NCBI GenBank assembly: GCA_034421015.1
Contig: DAOUKT010000037.1
Location: forward strand, 62,001-126,000
Direction of reading: 5' to 3'
DNA: 64,000 bases
Origin: DAOUJW01 sp034421015
GTDB lineage: Bacteria > Chloroflexota > Dehalococcoidia > Lucifugimonadales > UBA2985
Translations under genes and position numbers: made by a program
Shown: positions 14,388 through 21,342 of the stretch, piece after piece
Layout: every line of letters starts with the position of its first letter
How positions within the stretch are numbered: position 1 is the first letter of the stretch
Notes under the pieces: model-generated
Seen by the model: the letters and a program-made list of their open reading frames with translations, nothing else
The model's database searches: none
What the model was told of the DNA's origin: nothing

Positions 14388-15152
14388 ATGCCCAACTTCA
14401 GCGCGCACCTGGGCATGGCGAAGGACGCCGCCTCACGGCTGGACCACCCGACTCTGAACAACAACATGGGGGCCTATCTGCTGGGGTCGGTGTCCCCGGA
14501 CATACGCATCATCACCCGGGGAAAGCGGGATGTCACTCACTTTGTCCCGCTGGACTTCGAGAAGGTTGGGGACGGAGTCGAGGGCATGTTCAGCTCGCAC
14601 CCCAGTCTGTCCCAGGCCGGCAACCTCAACGAGCCGACCAGGGCGTTCATCGTAGGTTTCGCCAGTCACCTGTTCGCCGACGAGCTGTGGATAATCAACC
14701 TGTACCGGCCGTACTTCGGCAACCGGGACGTGTTCGAGGACAATCTGTTCGGCAACCTGATGGACCGCGCCCTTCAGCTGGAGCTGGACCGGAGGGAGCA
14801 CCTGGCGATGGGCGGGACGGGGAAGATCAAACCCTTCCTGGAGAACGCCGAGAAGGACGTTGAAATCGGCTTCATCTCCGCCGAAACGCTGGTAGAATGG
14901 CGGGAATGGGTGCACAACTCCCTGGGTGGGGAGTTCAACTGGGACAGGCTTCGGTTCATGGCGGGAAGGGTGGCCCGGCAGGAGGGCGCCGAGTCTGAAG
15001 AGCCGGTGAAGGAGATGGCAGAGGAGTTCCTGAAGTCCGCTGAAGAGGGTTTGGAGCGAATATTCTGCGCGGTGCCCGCGGAGCTGGTGACGGAGTTCAG
15101 AGAGAGGAGCATCGAGGACTTGTTGAGCTTTGCCAGGGGGTACCTGAAGTGA
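14388..15152 (+). CDS. zinc-dependent phospholipase C-like protein
   Basis: A 254-residue protein with the N-terminal layout of the zinc-dependent phospholipase C family: PNFSAHLGMA, then GAYLLGSVSPDIRIITRGKRDVTHF and FIVGFASHLFADELWII. These place His and Asp residues where the metal site of that family lies. There is no signal peptide, so unlike secreted phospholipases it should be cytoplasmic. It starts three bases after hisG and overlaps the hisD start by four bases, so it is embedded in the histidine operon. Whether it is a hydrolase is not known. The substrate and any link to histidine synthesis are open. Confidence 0.7.
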   Translation: MPNFSAHLGMAKDAASRLDHPTLNNNMGAYLLGSVSPDIRIITRGKRDVTHFVPLDFEKVGDGVEGMFSSHPSLSQAGNLNEPTRAFIVGFASHLFADELWIINLYRPYFGNRDVFEDNLFGNLMDRALQLELDRREHLAMGGTGKIKPFLENAEKDVEIGFISAETLVEWREWVHNSLGGEFNWDRLRFMAGRVARQEGAESEEPVKEMAEEFLKSAEEGLERIFCAVPAELVTEFRERSIEDLLSFARGYLK

Positions 15153-16477
15153 AGGTCGTTCGCGGCATGGACGAAGGGCGGAAGGCCCTCGCGAGGGCGT
15201 CCGGAGACAATGCCACGCCCCAGGAGCTGCTGGACGGCATCAAGAGGATTTTCGGCGAAGAGCTGACCCCGGAGGGCGCCGTCAGCCGGATAGTTTCGGA
15301 CGTTGCCCACCGCGGAGACGAGGCCGTGCGCGAGTACACCAAGCGCATCGACGGCGTGGACCTGGAGGACATGGAGCTTGACCGCGATGCGATCACGCGG
15401 ATTGCGGAAGCTGCGCCCCAGGAGACGCGGGAGGCCCTGCGCCGGTCCGTTGGCCGCATACGCGACTTTCACGTCGCAGGGCTGCCGCGCTCGTGGGTGG
15501 ACATGGAACGGGGATTCGGCGAGATCATCTCTCCAATGGAGCGAGTGGGCATCTACATCCCGGGCGGCTTGGCGTCCTATCCGTCCACCGTGATGATGAC
15601 CGCAATCCCGGCCAGGGTCGCAGGCGTGAAGGATATCGTGCTTGCAACGCCGCCCCAGGGCGACCGCGGGCCGAACCCCGCGGTGATGGCGGCTGCCCTC
15701 ATCTGCGGAGTGACCAGAGTGTTCCAGGTGGGAGGCGCGCAGGCAATCGCAGCCCTCGCATACGGCACGGACTCCATCCCCAAGGTGGACATGGTCTGCG
15801 GCCCGGGCAACATCTTCGTGACCCTTGCCAAGAAGCTGGTCTACGGCCAGGCCAAGATCGACGGCCTGGAAGGGCCAACGGAGACCCTGATTGTGGCGGA
15901 CGACACCGCTAACCCGGCCCTGTGCGCCGCGGACCTTCTGGGCCAGGCGGAGCACGACCTGCTGGCTACGCCCGTCCTTATCACCACCTCGGAGAGGCTT
16001 GTCCCCCTAATCCTGGAGGAGCTCCAAAGGCAGATGGAGACTTTGACCCGGAACGAGATAATCAACGCTTCCATAGAGGCCCGGGGCGCGATCGTGGTCG
16101 TGGACTCCCTGGACGATGCCATTGACCTCGCCAACTACTACGCCCCGGAGCACCTGTGCCTGATGGTCAACGAGCCGTGGCGCAGCCTGGACAGGGTGAA
16201 GAACGCCGGGGGCATCTTCCTGGGCGACTACTCCCCGGAGGTCATGGGCGACTACGTCGCCGGCCCAAGCCACGTAATGCCGACGGGGGGCACGGCCCGG
16301 TTCCACTCCTACCTGGGAGCGTCGGAGTTCCTGAGACGTATGCCCGTTGTCGATCTGGACCCCCAGACGTCCCTGCGCCTGGCGAAGACCGCGGCCACCA
16401 TCGCGCGGACGGAGGGGTTCGACGCGCACGCCCGGGCCGTGGAGATCAGGGCGGAGATCCTGGGCAGGACACCCTGA
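15149..16477 (+). CDS. hisD: histidinol dehydrogenase HisD
   Basis: A 442-residue zinc enzyme that oxidises L-histidinol to L-histidine with two NAD+. Landmarks are VGIYIPGGLASYPSTVMM, FQVGGAQAIAALAYGT, KVDMVCGPGNIFVTLAKKLVYG, DLLGQAEHDLLA, the catalytic segment YYAPEHLCLM, and AGPSHVMPTGGTARFHSYLG. The GTG start overlaps the preceding stop (GTGA) and gives MKVVRGMDEG. An ATG 18 bases downstream is the alternative. It sits mid-operon between the phospholipase-like gene and a HEPN-like gene. Confidence 0.96.
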   Translation: MKVVRGMDEGRKALARASGDNATPQELLDGIKRIFGEELTPEGAVSRIVSDVAHRGDEAVREYTKRIDGVDLEDMELDRDAITRIAEAAPQETREALRRSVGRIRDFHVAGLPRSWVDMERGFGEIISPMERVGIYIPGGLASYPSTVMMTAIPARVAGVKDIVLATPPQGDRGPNPAVMAAALICGVTRVFQVGGAQAIAALAYGTDSIPKVDMVCGPGNIFVTLAKKLVYGQAKIDGLEGPTETLIVADDTANPALCAADLLGQAEHDLLATPVLITTSERLVPLILEELQRQMETLTRNEIINASIEARGAIVVVDSLDDAIDLANYYAPEHLCLMVNEPWRSLDRVKNAGGIFLGDYSPEVMGDYVAGPSHVMPTGGTARFHSYLGASEFLRRMPVVDLDPQTSLRLAKTAATIARTEGFDAHARAVEIRAEILGRTP

Positions 16478-16533
16478 GATGGCAGCCCAACGCAGGGCGT
16501 TGACAAACGGCTCTATAGGTGGGACTCTTTTGA

Positions 16534-16539
16534 TATACA
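16534..16539 (+). promoter_or_regulatory. possible extended -10 before the second HEPN-like gene
   Basis: TATACA at 16534-16539 is preceded by TG and one base (16531-16533), an extended -10 pattern, about 30 bases before the GTG start at 16570. It could give an internal transcript for the second half of the his cluster. Confidence 0.3.
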
Positions 16540-16569
16540 AACTCATGGTCGAATTAGAGAGGGCCGCAA

Positions 16570-16956
16570 GTGACGACCACGTCTGACGTCCGGGCCATTT
16601 TCCAGGACGCTCACAATATGCACCAGGCCGCCATTTCCCGAATGGAGCAGGGTGATATACGCGACGTCGCAGAAAAGGCGTGGTGCGCTACTCTGCGCGC
16701 CACAGAGGCCCTGGTCCTTGCGCGCGCCGGCCAACCGCCAAACACATCCACGGCGGCAGGCAGAAGGCTGCGGGCGGCCGCGGAGGCCGACCCGTCCCTC
16801 GGAGACCTTCGATACCGCTACCTTCACCGGCAAGTGGCGCTGCACGGCGAGTGCTTCTACCACGATTACTGCGACCCGCAGGAGACGGAACGACTCATCC
16901 GGGAGACAGAAGACTTTATCAGGGACGCGGAAGAGCTTGCCGGGTCTGCTTCCTGA
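16570..16956 (+). CDS. HEPN/PaREP1-like protein with intact R-x4-H
   Basis: A 128-residue helical protein: FQDAHNMHQAAISRMEQGDIRDVAEKAWCATLRATEALVLARAG forms a helical hairpin like that of the gene at 9377, and YLHRQVALHGECFYHD carries R-x4-H, the ribonuclease signature of HEPN domains. The two proteins share the LHxxxFY end of the motif. The GTG start has GAGAGGG upstream. It lies between hisD and hisC with no obvious antitoxin or nucleotidyltransferase next to it. It may be a stand-alone RNase, a PaREP1-type protein or an inert helical scaffold. Confidence 0.65.
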   Translation: MTTTSDVRAIFQDAHNMHQAAISRMEQGDIRDVAEKAWCATLRATEALVLARAGQPPNTSTAAGRRLRAAAEADPSLGDLRYRYLHRQVALHGECFYHDYCDPQETERLIRETEDFIRDAEELAGSAS

Positions 16957-17076
16957 GGAGCATTGTGTGATTGGCCGGAAGCAAGTGAAGTCAAGCAAAA
17001 CACCGCTACACGCCCAACGCCGGTCAATGATCGCCGGATGCGCGAATTCTCCCGCCTGCAAGCTCAGCGCTGCCAG

Positions 17077-18189
17077 ATGAAATCTCCCCAAAGCATGGAC
17101 GTAACATCCCTATTCCGCCGGGACCTCAGGAGCCTGGAGCCCTACGTGCCCGTTGACTCCCCGGAGAAGCTGGCGGAGATTGCCGGGATTCCGCCGGAGC
17201 GAATTATCAAGCTCAACGGCAACGAGAACCCCTACGGCCCTTCGCCCAGAGTCCAGGAGGCCCTGGGGCGCCACCAGGGGTACCACATCTACCCGGACGC
17301 CCAGCAGAAGGCCTCTCGCAGCGCGCTGGAGGAGTACACGGGCGTATCCTCGGAGTACATCATCGTTGGGGCGGGCGCGGACGAGCTGATCGACCTGCTG
17401 CTCAGGGCAACCCTTGACGCCGAAGACGGGGTCATCGACTGCCCGCCCACCTTCGGCATGTACACCTTCAGCACCCAGGTCAACGGCGGCAAGCTGGTCT
17501 CAGTGCCAAGGGACGACCGCCATGACGTTGACCTTGACTCGCTGAAGGGCGCCATTGAGCCGAACACCAAGGCCGTGTTCCTGGCTTCTCCCAACAATCC
17601 CACCGGAAACCTCGTGCCGGAGGAGGTCGTGCTGGGCTTGCTGGAGGCGGACGTCCTGGTCGTGGTCGACGAGACGTACTACGAGTTCAGCGGCCACACC
17701 GTAGCCCACCTCGTATCCGAGCACCCCAACCTGGTCGTGCTCCGAAGCCTGAGCAAGTGGGCCGGCCTGGCCGGACTGCGCCTGGGTTACGGGTTCATGG
17801 ACCCGCGCCTGCAGCAGCTTCTGATGGACATAAAGCAGCCCTACAACATCAGCGCCGCGGGGGAGGTGGCCCTGCTGGCCTCGCTGGCAGACCTGCCGTA
17901 CCTGAAGGGCAACGTGGAGGCCATCATTGAGGAGCGTGACCGGTTGTCATCAAGGCTGTCGGCGATTGACGGCGTCAGCGTGTGGCCCTCCCACGGCAAC
18001 TTCCTGCTGTTCGACGTGGCCCCCGGCAAGGCAACGACGATATTCCAGGGACTGGCTAGCCGGGGCATCTTTGTGCGATACTTCAACACGCCCAAGCTCA
18101 GGGACTCGCTTCGGATTTCCGTCGGAAAGCCGGAGCACACGGACATCATCGTCGAGGCGCTTGAGGACGTCCTTGCGGAGCTGGGATAA
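17077..18189 (+). CDS. hisC: histidinol-phosphate aminotransferase HisC
   Basis: A 370-residue PLP fold-type I enzyme converting imidazole acetol phosphate and glutamate to histidinol phosphate. Motifs: IKLNGNENPYGPSPRV, IIVGAGADELIDLLLRA, FLASPNNPTGN, VVVDETYYEF and the PLP-lysine segment LRSLSKWAGLAGLRLGYG (Lys in SLSK). The C-terminal RISVGKPEHTDIIVEAL is typical. The start is uncertain. The frame is open to 16963, and ATGs occur at 17038, 17077 and 17095 without a good ribosome site. 17077 gives a normal-length N-terminus. Confidence 0.93.
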   Translation: MKSPQSMDVTSLFRRDLRSLEPYVPVDSPEKLAEIAGIPPERIIKLNGNENPYGPSPRVQEALGRHQGYHIYPDAQQKASRSALEEYTGVSSEYIIVGAGADELIDLLLRATLDAEDGVIDCPPTFGMYTFSTQVNGGKLVSVPRDDRHDVDLDSLKGAIEPNTKAVFLASPNNPTGNLVPEEVVLGLLEADVLVVVDETYYEFSGHTVAHLVSEHPNLVVLRSLSKWAGLAGLRLGYGFMDPRLQQLLMDIKQPYNISAAGEVALLASLADLPYLKGNVEAIIEERDRLSSRLSAIDGVSVWPSHGNFLLFDVAPGKATTIFQGLASRGIFVRYFNTPKLRDSLRISVGKPEHTDIIVEALEDVLAELG

Positions 18190-18204
18190 GCCCGGAGACA
18201 CATC

Positions 18205-18804
18205 GTGACCAATCGTACTGCCAGTCTCACCAGAGACACCAGAGAGACCCAGGTGAGCGTGACAATCGACCTGGACGGAACGGGCCAGTACTCGGTGGAC
18301 ACGCCCAACGGGATGTTCAACCACCTCATTGAGCAGCTGGCGCGCCACGGCCTCATGGACATCACCGTCACGGCCAGGGGCGACATCTCCCCCGGCTGGC
18401 ATCACCTGGTTGAGGACGTGGGCATTGTCCTGGGCCAGGCGTTGCACCAGGCTATAGGGGAGGGGAGGGGCATAGTCCGAATGGGGCACGTAATGGTTCC
18501 CCTGGACGAGACCCTGGCCCTTGTCGCCGTGGACGTGGGCGGCAGGCCCTACGCCGTGGTCAAGACGCCCTTCGTCGACTCCCACGTCGGCGACCTGCCC
18601 TCGGACCTGGTGCGGCACTTCCTGGAGGTGTTCGCGCTGGAGGGTCGGCTGAACCTTCACGCCGAGATCATGTACGGGGCCAACGAGCACCACAAGGCCG
18701 AGGCCCTGTTCAAGGCGCTGGCAAGGGCGATTCGACAGGCCGTGGGCGTGGACCCGCGCATTGCCGGTGAAGTGCCCAGCACCAAGGGCACCATCAGCGA
18801 CTAG
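18205..18804 (+). CDS. hisB: imidazoleglycerol-phosphate dehydratase HisB
   Basis: A 199-residue manganese enzyme removing water from imidazoleglycerol phosphate. The two metal-binding His repeats are visible: GMFNHLIEQLARHG with WHHLVEDVGIVLG, and AEIMYGANEHHKAEALFKALARAIRQAV. Compared with the usual FFDHML and DxHHTVED, this protein has FNHLI and GWHHLVED, so some active-site neighbours differ although the metal histidines and the glutamates remain. The GTG start is 15 bases after hisC. It ends the histidine cluster, facing the convergent CCA-transferase gene 18 bases away. Confidence 0.93.
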   Translation: MTNRTASLTRDTRETQVSVTIDLDGTGQYSVDTPNGMFNHLIEQLARHGLMDITVTARGDISPGWHHLVEDVGIVLGQALHQAIGEGRGIVRMGHVMVPLDETLALVAVDVGGRPYAVVKTPFVDSHVGDLPSDLVRHFLEVFALEGRLNLHAEIMYGANEHHKAEALFKALARAIRQAVGVDPRIAGEVPSTKGTISD

Positions 18805-18822
18805 GGGCGACCGCCGGGCAGG

Positions 18823-20079
18823 TCAGTCGGCTGCTTCCGAACCCAGAGCCTCCCGCACCAACGCAACCTCATCCGCGCGGCTGCCTGCGCGCCCGTCCAG
18901 CCTGGCGCGCTTGAGCATATTCAGCATCTCCCCGACGGCGGGGCCCTGGGGCACGCCCATCTCCATGAGGTCTCTTCCTCCCAGCGACGGCTTGACGTGG
19001 CGCAGCTTGTCCAGGAACAGCGTGAGGTTGGCCCGGGCAGTCTCGTCCACAACTACCAGGGCAGACGCTTGGACCGCCGCGGGCTCTGAGGCTGACATGG
19101 CGTCGAATAGCTGCACTGGGGAAATTTGATCGTCTGACAGCAAGGGTAGCCTCTCCTTGAGGGCTATGGTGTGACGCACAATCCTGGCCCAACGCGGCGG
19201 CAGGCGCAGCCGCCCGATCAGGCTCTCTCCCTCCGCCGGACTCATGGCGTAGGCCATCGCCCCAAACCACACAATACCGTCGACGCGTCCATTTGCTCTT
19301 GAAATTGCGGTTCGCACCGGCTCCCCGGACTTCGCCAGTGACGGGTGAAGCCCCGCCAGCACGCCCAGCTCGTCGGCGCGCAGGAGAATGCTTGAGGCGC
19401 ACTCTTCGGCGAGCCAGCGCTGGATCTCCCTGAACAGCCGGTCGCCGCCGATGGTGTCCAGCATGGGCAGACTGTCCCTGAGCAGGGCATCGGTGTGTTC
19501 ATCCAGCCGGAAGCCCAGACGCTGCTCGTAGCGGACGGCCCGCAGGATGCGGGTGGCGTCGTCGGCAAAGCTGCCGTCGTGGAGCACGCGGACCAGCTTT
19601 CGTTCCAGGTCGTCAGCGCCGTTGAAGGGGTCCAGGGGCTGCCCCTTCGCCTCCATATGCAGGGGAACTGCCATTGCGTTGATGGAGAAGTCACGCCGGG
19701 CCAGGTCCTCCTCAATCGTGCCGTGGGCAATCTGCGGGAGGGCGCCGGGCCTGCTGTACCGCTCCGACCGGGCGGTGACCAGGTCAAGGGACACGCCTGC
19801 CACCTTCACCTTGGCGGTGGAGAACTGGGAGCGTGACACCACCTGGCCGGACAGCCGCTTGGCGACGATGGAGGCCATCGTCTCCGCGTCGCCCACCACG
19901 ACGAGGTCCAGGTCTTCGACGGGCCTGCCCAGCAGCATGTCCCGGACTGTGCCGCCAACCAGGTACATGGGCACGCGCTCGTCCCGGGCGATGTCGCCCG
20001 CCGACTTGAGAAGCTCCATCTGCCCCGGCGGCAGGCTGGCCTCCAGCAGTTCCATGAAATCCATCGCATTCCTCGCCAT
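18823..20079 (-). CDS. class II tRNA nucleotidyltransferase / poly(A) polymerase family protein
   Basis: A 418-residue enzyme of the CCA-adding and poly(A) polymerase family. The head has PMYLVGGTVRDMLLGRPVEDLDLVVVGD with the GG..R and DxD catalytic motifs. The neck has HGTIEEDLARRDFSINAMAVP and ADDATRILRAVRYEQRLGF, the template-like RRDxxxNAMA and ERxxxE-type helices. Length suits a CCA-adding enzyme. A second family member starts at 63687, so one may add CC and the other A, or one may be a poly(A) polymerase. Motifs alone do not decide. Confidence 0.88.
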   Translation of the reverse strand: MARNAMDFMELLEASLPPGQMELLKSAGDIARDERVPMYLVGGTVRDMLLGRPVEDLDLVVVGDAETMASIVAKRLSGQVVSRSQFSTAKVKVAGVSLDLVTARSERYSRPGALPQIAHGTIEEDLARRDFSINAMAVPLHMEAKGQPLDPFNGADDLERKLVRVLHDGSFADDATRILRAVRYEQRLGFRLDEHTDALLRDSLPMLDTIGGDRLFREIQRWLAEECASSILLRADELGVLAGLHPSLAKSGEPVRTAISRANGRVDGIVWFGAMAYAMSPAEGESLIGRLRLPPRWARIVRHTIALKERLPLLSDDQISPVQLFDAMSASEPAAVQASALVVVDETARANLTLFLDKLRHVKPSLGGRDLMEMGVPQGPAVGEMLNMLKRARLDGRAGSRADEVALVREALGSEAAD

Positions 20080-20196
20080 GACGCCTGCGCCGATTATAGC
20101 ACGGGGCCGATTGAGGCCCCCGGCCTGCTTTGACTCTACTATCCCGCGGGCTTAGAATGTCCCAAATCCCATGCGAGAGGGGAGGCGCTGACCCAG

Positions 20197-20886
20197 ATGC
20201 CGATGGAATCGTTGGAAGAGCGCCTGGGCGTATCCTTCGGCGACGGGACGCTCCTGTCCCAGGCGCTGACACACCCGTCCGCCGTGAACGAGGCCCCGCA
20301 GGAGTTCTCAGCGTCCAACCAGAGGCTGGAGTTCCTGGGTGACTCCTTCCTGGACTACGTGGCGGCCCGCGAGCTCTACCTGCGCCTGCCGCTGCTGCCC
20401 GAGGGCCGGCTTACCGAGCTGCGCTCGGCCGTAGTGAGGGGCGAAGCTCTGGCAAGGGTTGCCCGCAGCATCGACCTGGGTGCATATCTGCTCATGGGGC
20501 AGGGGGAGGAGGGGAGCGGAGGGCGAGAGCGGGACACCAACCTGGCCGCGGCACTGGAGTCTCTGGTGGGGGCAGTCCTCCTGGACGGGGGAATGGATGC
20601 CGCTTACGACGTCACCCTGCGGCTTCTGCAGCCCGAGCTTGAGAGCGTGCTGCGCGACGGCGCGCCCCGGGACCCCAAGTCCCGGCTTCAGGAGGTGATG
20701 CAGGGCATGGGCAAGGGGTCTCCGGTGTACACGACGGTTGACGAGTCCGGCCCAGACCACGAGAAGACGTTCTCGGTTGAGGTGCGGATGGACGGGCAGG
20801 TGCTGGGAAGGGGGGCCGGTCGCCGTAAGGTGGACGGGGAGCGGGCCGCCGCGGAGGAAGCGCTGCGCACGCTGGAAAGGGAGTAG
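20197..20886 (+). CDS. rnc: ribonuclease III
   Basis: A 229-residue double-stranded RNA endonuclease. The catalytic domain has NQRLEFLGDSFLDYVAARELY, RSAVVRGEALARVA and LAAALESLVGAVLLDGG. The C-terminal dsRNA-binding domain runs from DPKSRLQEVMQGMG to GERAAAEEALRTLE. Compared with E. coli, E41, D45 and E117 are present, E38 is Gln (common elsewhere), and the metal residue D114 reads as Ala. GGGGAGG lies 11 bases before the ATG, and a second ATG six bases on fits better by spacing. The enzyme processes rRNA precursors and structured mRNAs. Confidence 0.94.
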   Translation: MPMESLEERLGVSFGDGTLLSQALTHPSAVNEAPQEFSASNQRLEFLGDSFLDYVAARELYLRLPLLPEGRLTELRSAVVRGEALARVARSIDLGAYLLMGQGEEGSGGRERDTNLAAALESLVGAVLLDGGMDAAYDVTLRLLQPELESVLRDGAPRDPKSRLQEVMQGMGKGSPVYTTVDESGPDHEKTFSVEVRMDGQVLGRGAGRRKVDGERAAAEEALRTLERE

Positions 20887-20888
20887 AA

Positions 20889-21317
20889 ATGTTAGGCCAG
20901 GTACACGACCACGTAATCAGAGAGCTGGGCGACAGCAGCCGCACGGACACCATTTTCGTGCTGACCGCCATCGTGGTGAACCTCATTGTCCTTGGGGTCA
21001 ACTCCTCGGTCTCTGTCGCTGCTACGGCGGAGGAGTCCACTGCCACCTACGACCTGATCCTCGCGGTGTTCATCGCCTTGACCTTTCTGCTGAACGCCAT
21101 AGCCGTTGCCGCGTTGATACTGGGCAGGCGCAACCGACGCATGCTCCTGGAAGGGCTTGTAGCTATGTATCGCGACAACGAGGTCGACAAGTATTACGAC
21201 CCGTCCCTGATGTCCAACTACGGGACCCGGTACCTGCTCTTTGCAGGGGTAATCCTGACGCTGGCCGTGACGGCAATCGTTGTCCCGTTTATCATCCGAT
21301 TTACGATTGTGGTGTGA
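20889..21317 (+). CDS. small three-helix membrane protein, function unknown
   Basis: 142 residues with three predicted membrane helices: TIFVLTAIVVNLIVLGVNSSVS (about 21-42), LILAVFIALTFLLNAIAVAALIL (about 56-78) and YLLFAGVILTLAVTAIVVPFIIRF (about 114-137). The cytoplasmic loop GRRNRRMLLEGLVAMYRDNEVDKYYDPSLM is charged. It starts two bases after the rnc stop with AAAGGGAG upstream, so it is co-transcribed with RNase III. I do not recognise the family. Confidence 0.65.
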   Translation: MLGQVHDHVIRELGDSSRTDTIFVLTAIVVNLIVLGVNSSVSVAATAEESTATYDLILAVFIALTFLLNAIAVAALILGRRNRRMLLEGLVAMYRDNEVDKYYDPSLMSNYGTRYLLFAGVILTLAVTAIVVPFIIRFTIVV

Positions 21318-21342
21318 CCTCTTCGCGCGGCCGGGCCAGGGG

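Noticed and set aside
16500..16505. perfect TTGACA before the second HEPN-like gene
   Set aside because: No -10 element lies 15-19 bases downstream. The nearby extended -10 at 16534 is 28 bases away and independent.
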